Under the pieces are notes generated by a model that searched no databases, had not been told where the DNA came from, and saw only the letters and a program-made list of their open reading frames with translations. DNA of 64,000 nt from Nostoc sp. UHCC 0302 (GTDB taxonomy: Bacteria > Cyanobacteriota > Cyanobacteriia > Cyanobacteriales > Nostocaceae): the NCBI RefSeq assembly GCF_038096175.1, contig NZ_CP151099.1:622501-686500 (forward strand), given 5' to 3'. This document shows positions 9,739 to 18,465 of this stretch, in pieces (position 1 is the stretch's first letter; every line of letters starts with the position of its first letter). Position numbers and translations under genes: made by a program.

Positions 9739-11154
9739 GCATTAGTGTCAACTTAAGGAAAAAGTCAACAAGTAGAGGTAGAGTAGGGGAGTAGAGACAA
9801 AGACAAAAGGAGTTGTCAAAATGGCTACTCCCCGGATGAGAAAAGATGGCAATCCAGACTTAAGAAGACAAACACAACTGCCAGCACCAGCAATAGAAGA
9901 AATAGAAGCCCAGATATACGCACTACTAGAACCATCAAACTTTAAACCACTAAGAGATTCACCAGGACTAGACAACAAAAACTTAAGAGAAAGAAAATTA
10001 ACATTACCAGTGATGATGGCAGTGGTAGTAAGTCTGGTGTATCGACAAATAGCCGGATTAAGCGAAGCAATCAGATTATTAGCCACAGAAGGATTAATGT
10101 GGGTAGAACCGATGTTAGTGAGTAAACAAGCACTCTCACAAAGGTTAAAGAAAATACCAGCAAAATTATTTGCACAAGTGTTTGAGCAAGTCATCGAAAA
10201 AATCCATGCCACCCCACAGGCAAATAGAATCCCACAGCAGTGGCAACAACTACATCAGACTTTTGGTGCAGTGTGGATAGCGGATGGGTCAACACTAGAA
10301 GAATTACGCAAAAAGTTAAAAGCATTATCAGACCAAACAACAGTGTTGGCAGGAAAAATGATGATGGTGGTAGAAGCGTTTACTCATGTACCGACCAAAA
10401 TCTGGTACACGGAAGATAGCAAAGCTAATGACAAAATTTTTGCCCAGGAGCTATTAGAGCAACTGCCAACTGGCGGACTATTGATTTTCGATTTGGGTTT
10501 TTTCAAGTTTGGCTGGTTTGACCAGTTTACACAGCAGCAGAAGTTTTTCGTGACGCGATTGCGCGAAAAAACTTCTTACTTTGTGGTGCGCTGTTTATCA
10601 ACTGGTGTTTACTATCGTGACGAAATCATCGATATGGGACAATATCGATCCAATCCTTGTCAGTATCCAGTTCGCTTAGTTTCTGTACTCTGGGGTAATA
10701 GTTGGTACTACTATTTGACCAATGTGCTTGACCCACAGTTATTATCTGCACAACAAGTGTGTGAACTCTACCGTTGTCGTTGGCGGATTGAAGATGCCTT
10801 TAAGCTGACTAAACGACTTCTGGGTCTGGCTTATATTTGGGTTGGCGACCGTAACGGGGTTCAGATTCAAATCTTTGCGACTGTGATTTTCTACACTGTT
10901 CTCAACAATTTATCTTCTCAAATCGCGTTCGCACTCGGTCAGCCACTTGAACGTATTTCTGTGGAAATGGTCTTTCGCAGTTTGTATTACTTTGCTGTGG
11001 CTGTTTTGCGTCGTGAAACTGATAATGTTGTTGACTATTTAGTTTCACATTACAAGCTTTTTGGTTTGCTTAAAGCCGAGCGCAAACGTCATCGTCAGAT
11101 TCACTCGCGGTCGGCTCAAGTCTGGGCTGATGCTCCTTAAGTTGACACCAATGC
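9739..11154 (+). mobile_element. IS4-family insertion sequence, complete
   Basis: The element is about 1416 bp with near-perfect 21-bp terminal inverted repeats: left end GCATTAGTGTCAACTTAAGG, right end the same in reverse with one mismatch. The perfect core GTGTCAACTTAAGGA is at 9745-9759 and 11134-11148. The flanks carry the direct repeat TCCCCCT at 9732-9738 and 11155-11161, consistent with a 7-bp target duplication, though the C-rich sequence makes its length ambiguous. One intact transposase gene fills it. It lies between two genes and interrupts neither. Intact ends and frame suggest a fairly recent insertion. Confidence 0.85.
9821..11140 (+). CDS. IS4-family DDE transposase
   Basis: This 439-residue transposase moves the surrounding element. 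The three acidic catalytic positions are visible: D in VWIADGSTLEEL, D in LLIFDLGFFKF, and E in the signature YRCRWRIEDAFKLTK, which fits the IS4-family Y-(2)-R-(3)-E-(6)-K pattern exactly. The ATG has a good ribosome-binding site (AGGAG, 8 bases upstream). The stop codon lies inside the right terminal repeat. No frameshift or internal stop is seen, so the enzyme is probably functional. Confidence 0.93.
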   Translation: MATPRMRKDGNPDLRRQTQLPAPAIEEIEAQIYALLEPSNFKPLRDSPGLDNKNLRERKLTLPVMMAVVVSLVYRQIAGLSEAIRLLATEGLMWVEPMLVSKQALSQRLKKIPAKLFAQVFEQVIEKIHATPQANRIPQQWQQLHQTFGAVWIADGSTLEELRKKLKALSDQTTVLAGKMMMVVEAFTHVPTKIWYTEDSKANDKIFAQELLEQLPTGGLLIFDLGFFKFGWFDQFTQQQKFFVTRLREKTSYFVVRCLSTGVYYRDEIIDMGQYRSNPCQYPVRLVSVLWGNSWYYYLTNVLDPQLLSAQQVCELYRCRWRIEDAFKLTKRLLGLAYIWVGDRNGVQIQIFATVIFYTVLNNLSSQIAFALGQPLERISVEMVFRSLYYFAVAVLRRETDNVVDYLVSHYKLFGLLKAERKRHRQIHSRSAQVWADAP

Positions 11155-11176
11155 TCCCCCTGCCCCCCCTCTTCTT

Positions 11177-11980
11177 TTACTGGCCACTTCTAGCGGGTTT
11201 TAAGTTTCTGGCTTTGTAGAACATTTCTAAGCTGTCGCGATCGCCTACAAAACGCCAGTGCCAAGGTTCATAACTTACGCCTTGAATATTATTTTTGGGA
11301 AAGGACATTTCAAAGCCAAAACGTGCTGCATTTGCTTGCAGCCACTTATAAGCTTTGGTATTGTCAAAATTCGCTTGGAGATTAGTTACTGGTACTGCCC
11401 CGTCTCCAACATCCACAGCGTAACCAGTGTGATGTTCGCTATGCCCAGGGGGAGCGCTCAAAGCTGCTCGTTCTGCTGGTGTCTGATTTCGTTGAGCGCC
11501 CACGTTAAAAAACAACTGCTCTTGCTCTTTCACCGAGCGAAAACCAGAAATTGGCACTAAAATTACACCTGCACTCCGCGCTGCTTGTGTCATCGCTCGA
11601 AACTTTTCAGCAGCAGTTTTTCGCATTCTGATCCGCCTGTCAGCAGTAATCGGTACTAATTCTGACTGAGGTGCTTCTGGATATACCAAATGCCCCAACA
11701 CAGCATCGTTATTGTTACTTTGGCTGTTGACAGAGCTACCAGATTCTGTGCTAGTTGAAGGTTGAGAATCAGCAGTTTTTTTAGGTGCAGTGACAAAAAA
11801 CAAAAAGCCGCTAATCAAAGCCAGCAGAATAAATCCCACGACTCCCCCAATCAGCAATACTTGGAGTCGCAAATTGATTTTGGGTGCTACATCAGGAGTG
11901 ACGCGTAGAGCCACTGGAATATCATCACCAGGGTCATTCGATGGGTTTTGCGGTTTTCCAGAAAAGCCAGCCTTATTCAA
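11177..11980 (-). CDS. VanY-type D-alanyl-D-alanine carboxypeptidase (peptidase M15B)
   Basis: This 267-residue enzyme is anchored by one membrane segment (about 42-66, VLLIGGVVGFILLALISGFLFFV), followed by a Ser/Asn-rich linker and a periplasmic zinc peptidase domain. The M15 metal and catalytic motifs are SEHHTGYAVDVG and EPWHWRFVG. It should trim the terminal D-Ala of peptidoglycan stem peptides. The start is TTG 11978-11980, supported by a GGAG site seven to eight bases upstream. Its neighbour across the IS element is the transpeptidase PBP2, which suggests a cell-wall pair now separated by the insertion. Confidence 0.88.
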   Translation of the reverse strand: MNKAGFSGKPQNPSNDPGDDIPVALRVTPDVAPKINLRLQVLLIGGVVGFILLALISGFLFFVTAPKKTADSQPSTSTESGSSVNSQSNNNDAVLGHLVYPEAPQSELVPITADRRIRMRKTAAEKFRAMTQAARSAGVILVPISGFRSVKEQEQLFFNVGAQRNQTPAERAALSAPPGHSEHHTGYAVDVGDGAVPVTNLQANFDNTKAYKWLQANAARFGFEMSFPKNNIQGVSYEPWHWRFVGDRDSLEMFYKARNLKPARSGQ

Positions 11981-12084
11981 GGGTCAACTCCTGCTTAATG
12001 TTGAATAGCCATAACAGATTTTAGACTGGACAAATATAGACGTTACAGGTAACATTTTACATCTGTGGTTTCTAGGCGTAGATT

Positions 12085-13002
12085 TTGACAAACCTTCTAG
12101 AACTATACGTCAAGCTAGGTGGATTAGTCCTAGTAGGACTTATTTTGGGACGCAAACTACCTGCCACAGTTCCCATCCGTTTAGGTCAGTTTATATTCTG
12201 GGTGGGAGTACCTATAAGTATCGTATCTTTTTTGCGACAAGCTAACTTGTCGAGGCAGATTTGGGTTGCACCTGCCATCGCTTACCTAGCAATTTTACTA
12301 GGAGCGTTTTTGGCTTGGCTATGGATTAAAGGACAAGCCTATTTTAAAAATACAGTCCCCCAACAGCAAACTCAGGGTAGTTTTATCTTGGCGGCTATGT
12401 TGGGCAACACAGGTTATCTTGGATTTCCCATCATCCTAGCAATGGTAGGCAAGGAATACTTTGCTTGGGCGCTATTTTATGATTTGCTGGGGTCGTTCCC
12501 TGGTACTTATGGCTTAGGTGTGTTGCTTGCAGCTCGTTTTAGTAGCGATAAGCAGAATTATCAGCAGTTTCTTAAGGCAATCTTGATTAATCCTGCACTT
12601 TGGAGTTTTGGATTTGGCTTACTCTTTCGAGAAGTGAAAATACCCACACTAGTAGAATTCTCTTTAGAAAAATTTGCTTGGAGTGTGATTACTTTGTCTT
12701 TGGTGTTAATTGGGATGCGATTAGGGAAACTGAATTCTTGGCACAGCTTACCAAAAGCAGGAATAAGCTTAGTCATCAAAATGCTGATAGTTCCCTTAAT
12801 TTTAAGTAGCATCCTGCCACTATTTGGTTTAACTGGCCCGACAGCACAAGTAATTGTCCTACAAATGGCGATGCCTCCAGCTTTTGGCACATTGGTAATA
12901 GCCGAAACATTCAATCTTGATCGCAATTTAGCTGTTACTACCTTGGCAGCTGGGGCTATAGTCTTGTTGATTACTCTTCCACTTTGGCTGTGGTTGTTTT
13001 GA
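12085..13002 (+). CDS. AEC (auxin efflux carrier)-family transporter
   Basis: This 305-residue, very hydrophobic protein has about ten membrane segments. The layout is that of the AEC family: a first half ending in a GNTGYLGFPI motif (SFILAAMLGNTGYLGFPIILAMVG), a central loop, and a second half with LVLIGMRLG and MAMPPAFGTLVIAE. Bacterial members export or exchange small organic acids; the substrate cannot be told from sequence. The start is taken as TTG 12085 because homologous sequence extends to it, but no good ribosome-binding site precedes it. Confidence 0.85.
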   Translation: MTNLLELYVKLGGLVLVGLILGRKLPATVPIRLGQFIFWVGVPISIVSFLRQANLSRQIWVAPAIAYLAILLGAFLAWLWIKGQAYFKNTVPQQQTQGSFILAAMLGNTGYLGFPIILAMVGKEYFAWALFYDLLGSFPGTYGLGVLLAARFSSDKQNYQQFLKAILINPALWSFGFGLLFREVKIPTLVEFSLEKFAWSVITLSLVLIGMRLGKLNSWHSLPKAGISLVIKMLIVPLILSSILPLFGLTGPTAQVIVLQMAMPPAFGTLVIAETFNLDRNLAVTTLAAGAIVLLITLPLWLWLF

Positions 13003-13088
13003 GCTAAGAGTGCAAAGGACACAAGGAAAGCTAGATTAAACAAAGGGCGCTTGAATTTTTGCAACCCGATGCATTAACAATACAGGTC

Positions 13089-13228
13089 GATGTTTTGGCA
13101 TAACCAACTGATGTTTTGGCATAACCAACTGATGTTTTGGCATAACCAACTGATGTTTTGGCATAACCAACTGATGTTTTGGCATAACCAACTGATGTTT
13201 TGACATAACCGATTGATGTTTTGGCAGA
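13089..13228. repeat. 21-bp tandem array, 6-7 copies
   Basis: The 21-base unit begins GATGTTTTGGCATAACCAAC. Copies start at 13089, 13110, 13131, 13152 and 13173 (near-identical), then 13194 (diverged) and 13215 (partial). Because 21 is divisible by three, open frames run through on the minus strand as heptapeptide repeats, but they lack gene-like flanks and are probably not translated. The array lies between the AEC gene and a convergent phosphoribosyltransferase gene. Confidence 0.9.
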
Positions 13229-13255
13229 CCGATGGAATGCGACAGATAAACCATT

Positions 13256-13284
13256 GTAGAAACGTTGCAATGCAACGTTTCTAC
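13256..13284. repeat. Perfect palindrome GTAGAAACGTTGCA-n-TGCAACGTTTCTAC
   Basis: Arms of 14 bp around a single central base. A related copy (GAGGCGTTGCA-n-TGCAACGTCTC) is at 21966-21988, so it belongs to a dispersed family. It could form a hairpin in transcripts from either side. Confidence 0.8.
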
Positions 13285-13402
13285 CAAAAAATTTGTTGCA
13301 ATCATTAATTGAATTGGTATGACAACGCAGGAAATTGCATTCAAATGGCACAACAACGCAAATAAGTTAGAGACGTTTTAAACAACGCGTCTTTACAAGA
13401 AT

Positions 13403-13921
13403 CTATCTGTTGCTCGTCGCTTTAGCCGCCAGTTCTCCGGGGTTCATCTGCTCGTAATGTTCAAAAGGTTGGTGAATCCAAGGGTTGTCAGGTAGGTAAT
13501 CGACATAATAATCGGGTGCTATAACTGAACAAGCTTTGTACCACAGTACAGCAGTGCGAATTTCTTCAATGGGGAAATCATTATTTTGCTTAAGCCAAGG
13601 TATAGTTTGTTGCAGTGTAACCCCAGAGTCTACTAAGTCATCGACCAAGAGAATACGCGAACCCAAGTTTTCGGCAGTCATTGTCAGGTGGCGCGAGAAA
13701 ACTAGATTACTTCTTTCTTGTTTACCAGGGCCACTGTAAGATGATGTTGCTAATATAGCTAGCGGCTGCTGGTATATACGAGAGAGAATGTCTCCAACTC
13801 GCAGTCCACCTCTGGCAAGACAAATAATTTGGTTGAACTTCCAACCCGATTGATAAATCTCAATAGCCAGTTGTTCAATTTTATGGTGATAATCTGACCA
13901 AGAAACATAAAGGTCTGGCAT
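13403..13921 (-). CDS. Phosphoribosyltransferase (Gpt/Hpt-like)
   Basis: A 172-residue type I phosphoribosyltransferase fold. The PRPP-binding signature is RILLVDDLVDSGVTLQ (about residues 89-104), preceded by the CLARGGLRVGDILS loop. This resembles the xanthine-guanine type of purine-salvage enzyme, but many cyanobacterial members have no tested substrate. It stands alone, with a 21-bp repeat array beyond its 3' end and a divergent transporter gene upstream. Confidence 0.85.
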   Translation of the reverse strand: MPDLYVSWSDYHHKIEQLAIEIYQSGWKFNQIICLARGGLRVGDILSRIYQQPLAILATSSYSGPGKQERSNLVFSRHLTMTAENLGSRILLVDDLVDSGVTLQQTIPWLKQNNDFPIEEIRTAVLWYKACSVIAPDYYVDYLPDNPWIHQPFEHYEQMNPGELAAKATSNR

Positions 13922-13998
13922 AACACTAAAGGAAGTGGTAGATAGCTAGTACTGTAGGCAAACACAAACTTTTTATTTTAGTATGAGCGCAAGATATT

Positions 13999-15444
13999 AT
14001 GAATGATTCTGCTGCTAATAGCGATGCTCAACGAGATCCTGCAAATACAAAACTGGATTTAAAAACAAAGCTGGCTTACGGTGCAGGAGATTTGGGCCCA
14101 GCGATTACTGCAAATATCTCCATTTTTTACCTGCTACTTTTTTTTACCAATGTCGCTGGTATTCCGGCGGGTTTAGCTGGCAGCATTTTGATGATTGGTA
14201 AAATCTGGGATGGAATAAATGATCCGATTATTGGATTACTGACTGATAAAACAAAATCTCGTCGTTGGGGGCGTCGTCTTCCTTGGTTGTTTTATGGGGC
14301 AGTTCCCTTTGGAATTTTCTTTTTCTTGCAGTGGATTGTACCGCCATTTAGTACACAGCAGAGCAATAATATTTGGCCGTTATTCTGGTACTACGTTGCG
14401 ATTGGGATAATATCTCAAGCGTTTTACACCGTTGTGAATTTGCCTTATACGGCGATGACTCCAGAACTAACTCAGGATTACGACGAACGCACTAGTCTTA
14501 ACAGCATTCGCTTTACATTTTCTATTTCTGGTAGCATTCTGTCGTTGATTTTATCAAAAATTATTTTTTCTCAAATCGCCGATCGCCAACAACGATATTT
14601 AGTTTTAGCAGCAGTCTGTACAGTAATTTCGGTCTTAACATTATATTGGTGTGTTTTTGGAGTGCGCGATCGCGTTATGGCTTTTGAAGCAAAACGCATC
14701 CAAGCTGAGGAAGCCCCATCTATACCTTTTGGTGAACAGTTAAAGATTGTTTTTAGTAATCGACCTTTTCTATTTGTAATCGGTATATATCTGTTTTCCT
14801 GGTTAGGCGTGCAAGTCACAGCGAGTATTATTCCCTACTTTGTGGTCAACTACATGGGTCTCGAAGAGTCAGATATACCCTCAGTCCTAATTGCAGTGCA
14901 AGTAACTGCTCTGATTATGCTGTCTGTCTGGAGTGCTTTGAGTAAAAAAATTGGCAAAAAACTTGTTTATTGCCTGGGAATGAGTTTATGGATAATAGCA
15001 GCAGCGGGAATGTTTTTCTTGCAGCCTGGTCAAATAGGTTTAATGTATGTAATGGCTGTGATGGCAGGTGTTGGTATTTCTACAGCTTATCTAATTCCCT
15101 GGTCAATGATCCCAGATGTAATTGAATTAGATGAACTCCAAACCGGCCAACGTCGGGAAGGGATTTTTTATGGCTTCATGGTTTTGCTGCAAAAATTTGG
15201 TTTAGCTTTTGGGTTATTTGTGGTAGGAAATGCTTTGCAAGCATCAGGCTTTAAAGAGTCTGTAGCAGGACAAGCTACACTACCCATACAACCTGAGCAG
15301 GCACTACTAGCTATCCGCATTGCTGTAGGCCCTGTACCTACAGTCTTTTTAATTTGTGGCTTAGTTTTAACGTATTTTTACCCTATTACCCGCGAGATGC
15401 ACGCAGAAATACTTCTGAAACTCAAAGAACGGAAAGAGAGATAA
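13999..15444 (+). CDS. MFS transporter of the GPH (glycoside-pentoside-hexuronide):cation symporter type
   Basis: A 481-residue protein with about twelve membrane segments. The N-terminal KLAYGAGDLGPAI, the GKIWDGINDPIIGLLTDKTKSRRWGRRLPW loop between helices 2 and 3, and the later YTAMTPELTQDYDERTSLNSIR segment are typical of the melibiose-carrier-like GPH family. It probably imports a sugar or related solute with a cation; the substrate is unknown. It starts at ATG 13999 and is divergent from the phosphoribosyltransferase gene. Confidence 0.88.
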   Translation: MNDSAANSDAQRDPANTKLDLKTKLAYGAGDLGPAITANISIFYLLLFFTNVAGIPAGLAGSILMIGKIWDGINDPIIGLLTDKTKSRRWGRRLPWLFYGAVPFGIFFFLQWIVPPFSTQQSNNIWPLFWYYVAIGIISQAFYTVVNLPYTAMTPELTQDYDERTSLNSIRFTFSISGSILSLILSKIIFSQIADRQQRYLVLAAVCTVISVLTLYWCVFGVRDRVMAFEAKRIQAEEAPSIPFGEQLKIVFSNRPFLFVIGIYLFSWLGVQVTASIIPYFVVNYMGLEESDIPSVLIAVQVTALIMLSVWSALSKKIGKKLVYCLGMSLWIIAAAGMFFLQPGQIGLMYVMAVMAGVGISTAYLIPWSMIPDVIELDELQTGQRREGIFYGFMVLLQKFGLAFGLFVVGNALQASGFKESVAGQATLPIQPEQALLAIRIAVGPVPTVFLICGLVLTYFYPITREMHAEILLKLKERKER

Positions 15445-15481
15445 CAAGACAAGGAAAAATAATAACTCCTGATTCTTCTAC

Positions 15482-15537
15482 AGACGCGATTAATCGCGTC
15501 TCCACTGACTCTTATACGGACGCAATTAATCGCGTAT
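15482..15537. repeat. Two copies of the GCGATTAATCGC dispersed palindrome
   Basis: AGACGCGATTAATCGCGTCT at 15482-15501 is a perfect palindrome; a diverged copy follows at 15518-15537. Both lie just after the MFS stop codon and may act as a transcript-end hairpin. Other copies are at 5185 and 51812. Confidence 0.8.
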
Positions 15538-15731
15538 CACTGGCTCTTGACTTCTAATCCAAATGACCAATCCTTGGATAGAGGTTACTGATTGAAACTA
15601 GGTAGAAACTGAAGCTAAGTTAACAGGTTCAAGGATAATAACCTAACAGTTTTTAATTAAATACTACGGTTTTGCACATCTAGAGCTTGTTAGTTTTTCT
15701 CCTCTAACTTAATAACTTTTTGGAGGATCTT

Positions 15732-16427
15732 GTGCAGCCTATCTATGATGAATCATTTGAAATGATGGTTCAGGACGTTGAAGTTAAACCCCAGCAGGAA
15801 GAATATTATCCAGTCAAACTGATAACGAGCCGAGGTTTAATTTATTGTCGCTACTATCCGGTAAAGGATGCTGAAAAAGCAGTAATTTGGGTGGGAGGTG
15901 TTGGTGGTGACTGGGATACACCTGCTCGTAAGCTTTATCCTTTGCTGTGCGAGGATCTCAGAAAAGAGGCGATCGCTTCTTTAAGAGTACGTTACCGTTA
16001 CCCAACAGAGTTGGAGGAATCTGTCCTAGATGTTCTCGCTGGCCTTCTTTATTTGCGAGATGAAGGTATCAAATATTTTGCTCTGGTTGGTCACTCTTTT
16101 GGAGGTGCAGTAGCAATTCAAGCTGCTGTCCAAGATCCAGATGTCAGCACTGTTGTTACTCTTGCTACTCAAGCTTACGGTACAGATCCGGTTCACGAAC
16201 TTGCAACACAATGCTCACTGCTGCTAATACATGGTATGGCTGACGAAGTATTGCCACCTTTGTGTTCGCAACACGTTTATCAGCAGGCCTTGGAACCTAA
16301 GCAGATAATTCTGTATCCAGATGCTACTCATGGATTAGATGAGGTGGCTGACGAAGTTTACCAATTAGTTCGGAATTGGATTGTTCAACAGCTAAATCCT
16401 TCTACTGATGTGGCAATGCTAAATTAG
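15732..16427 (+). CDS. Alpha/beta hydrolase (dienelactone-hydrolase-like)
   Basis: A 231-residue soluble alpha/beta hydrolase. The nucleophile elbow is GHSFGG (S122), the acid is probably the D of HGMADEVLPP and the histidine is in DATHGLDEV, so the catalytic triad looks complete. The early WVGGVGGDWDTPA segment would supply the oxyanion loop. The start is set at GTG 15732 because a strong GGAGG site lies five bases upstream; the frame is also open to TTG 15720. Substrate unknown. Confidence 0.82.
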   Translation: MQPIYDESFEMMVQDVEVKPQQEEYYPVKLITSRGLIYCRYYPVKDAEKAVIWVGGVGGDWDTPARKLYPLLCEDLRKEAIASLRVRYRYPTELEESVLDVLAGLLYLRDEGIKYFALVGHSFGGAVAIQAAVQDPDVSTVVTLATQAYGTDPVHELATQCSLLLIHGMADEVLPPLCSQHVYQQALEPKQIILYPDATHGLDEVADEVYQLVRNWIVQQLNPSTDVAMLN

Positions 16428-16626
16428 TACAAGATAAAATGTTTTTAGTAGCGTTTTAGCGCTTAATAAACTGTAAATATAATGAACAGATTTAGTCTGA
16501 TCCCATTTCTCAACTTAGTTTGCTTTAACTAATTTAAAATTGTATGAAAAGCGCAAAATTTTATGAAAAAACTGCTTAATTTCTCAGAAAAATTAGTACC
16601 AATTTCGAGTAATAACAGTAGCAGAT

Positions 16627-16959
16627 ATGATAGTTAAACATCAATTTCAAAACTTTAAAGAGCTACTATCAAGCTCAGAGTTACCGCTGTTGGTAGTTTT
16701 TTACTCTCATGTATGCGGGCCTTCTCATTTGATCAACTCAGTTCTTCCAGAAGTAACTAAACAGATGAAACAAGAGCTAAGGGTTGTGAAAGTTGATAGT
16801 GAAGCCTATCCTGATTTAGCTAATCAATATCAAGTTCATCCCTTACCAACATTGTTATTATTCAAAAATAGACAACTTGTAGAGCGAATTGAAGAAGAAC
16901 GAGCCGAGAATTTAATTCCAGTAGAACGCCTCATCCAACGCTTGCAATCCTTAATTTAG
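16627..16959 (+). CDS. Thioredoxin-like protein with CGPS in place of CGPC
   Basis: A 110-residue single thioredoxin fold that closely follows the true thioredoxin at 40499 in spacing and in the cis-proline region (HPLPTLLLFKNRQLVERIEE). The active site reads VCGPS (C30-S33): the second, resolving cysteine is serine and the usual tryptophan is valine. Such a protein cannot carry out the normal dithiol cycle and may act as a monothiol or binding protein. The alternative, a sequence error, would need several changes. It follows the hydrolase gene with a 200-base gap, so it may be transcribed alone. Confidence 0.82.
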   Translation: MIVKHQFQNFKELLSSSELPLLVVFYSHVCGPSHLINSVLPEVTKQMKQELRVVKVDSEAYPDLANQYQVHPLPTLLLFKNRQLVERIEEERAENLIPVERLIQRLQSLI

Positions 16960-17857
16960 TAGTAGAATTTAGTAGTAGCAAATCTGAGCGATCGCGTATA
17001 TTATGAGTCAGTATTTGCATACTCGCATTCGCAATGTTTTCACAAAATATTAATTAGTTCTATGATGCTTACACCTAGCGTGAGCGTAACTATCACCACT
17101 ATAAATCTCAGATGATTGAAGGAAACCCGTGAGAATTCACAGACTCAGATAGTACAAGTAAAAGAACTATCCCTTAAAATGCCTGAGAATCCTCGCAAGT
17201 TCAGCTTAACACCCTTCACGAAGTTAATAGTTAGTGTTACACCTGCACGACTACCAAAAGGTATAAAAAATATTACAAAAATATGTGTTTTGCAATACAT
17301 GATTTTTATTTAACCTTGTTAACCAATAAAGCTGTCTTAAAAATAGGTGTAGAAAGAAAGCTAAGTTTATTAGGTAGCGCTGACAACAAATAAAGGTAGT
17401 TGGATATCTGCATTGCAATAGAAATTACTCAGTATTGTTACGGCAATGAATAGTTAAGTAAGTCCGCAGAAAAATATTAAGTAATATTACAGCTACATAA
17501 TTTTCATCAGTCAAACTGAATATTAAATATGGGAGTTGATAAAGCTTAAACAACCTAATACTTTAGTACTCCTACTTACCCTGTATTCTTTATTATTTCG
17601 CTACCAGATTGTACTAATCGAATTCACTTTAGGTTAGTGTATTACAGCATAAAATCATACATCTGCTAATCTTTAAGTAACGCAAAACTACTGCTGTTAA
17701 AACATTACAGTAGTGAACAAATGGTATTGAAAACAAATTGAGTGAAAGTACAAATAACTCTGAAGTCAACATTGTAATCAAAAATAGACTTCTCGTAAAA
17801 ATCACGCTTACAGTTATTCAGTAATTAGTAATTTATAGAAGGATGCAATATTCAAAA
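16960..17857. other. About 900 bases without a convincing gene
   Basis: An AT-rich stretch between the thioredoxin-like gene and the truncated exoprotein gene. Short frames (for example 17116-17313) lack a ribosome-binding site and recognisable domains. One HIP1-like site lies near 16988. No tRNA, clear hairpin or terminator was recognised. Confidence 0.5.
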
Positions 17858-18148
17858 ATGAGTAATTTTTTGGTCTGCTTTAAAACCTTAAGTTTCATAG
17901 TAAGTAGTGCTATAATTTTGTCTGCAAACTCTGCTGTTACTCAAGTCTTTCATAATGGTACTCTACTGACTAATTTTCTGAACATCACAGAAGATAATAT
18001 CACAGTTAGTAAAGGTGAATTTCAATCTGGACATAATCCATTGTACTCTTTTAAAGAATTTTCTAAATATATTATAGAAGTAGCTCCACCTAATAATATT
18101 GAGAGAGTGGGTTGTATTACAACCCCACTAGGTTTGAAATGTTGGTAA
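17858..18148 (+). pseudogene. Truncated copy of the two-partner-secretion exoprotein gene
   Basis: This short frame (96 codons) matches the start of the intact exoprotein gene at 18466: signal-peptide-like FKTLSF...SANSAV, then DGTL-like NGTLLTNF, a DNITVSKGE segment and SFKEFS. After SFKEFS the similarity stops and the frame ends in unrelated sequence. The leader AAGGATGCAA upstream of the start is also shared with the intact gene, so promoter-proximal sequence was duplicated too. The start is set at ATG 17858 by comparison. It may be a decayed duplicate; translation as a small secreted peptide is not excluded. Confidence 0.7.
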
Positions 18149-18283
18149 GTTTTAATGGTATTTTAACTTTGTCTTCATCCCTAGTTAATTGAGAATAAAG
18201 ATATTAGGAATGGAGAGAAGTTAAATTAACAATACCATCCCTAACTACAGATTTATAGAATTGAATCGAATATAGGTTTTCTA

Positions 18284-18310
18284 GGGGTGCAACATTGTTG
18301 CACCCCTTTT
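18284..18310 (+). terminator. Rho-independent terminator
   Basis: A perfect 10-bp stem GGGGTGCAAC / GTTGCACCCC with a 3-base loop, followed by TTTT. It lies about 135 bases after the truncated exoprotein frame and before the intact gene, so the two probably form separate transcripts. Confidence 0.8.
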
Positions 18311-18465
18311 ATGTATTGTTTGTTTACAAAGTAAAAAAACGACTAAATTTGGTAAACAGAGAGGTAAATATAGGCAAAGGGTTTCGATGTAATCTACTTG
18401 AATTTAAGCGCTGTATTACCGTAAATCAGCAAATTGTATTTCTTGAAAAGGATGCAAAATCATAA

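Noticed and set aside
13031-13356. Minus-strand frames with heptapeptide repeats
   Set aside because: The repeats follow from the 21-base period of the array; two frames are equally open and neither has a start site.
17116-17313. Short plus-strand frame in the 16960-17857 gap
   Set aside because: No ribosome-binding site, no recognisable domain, unusual composition.
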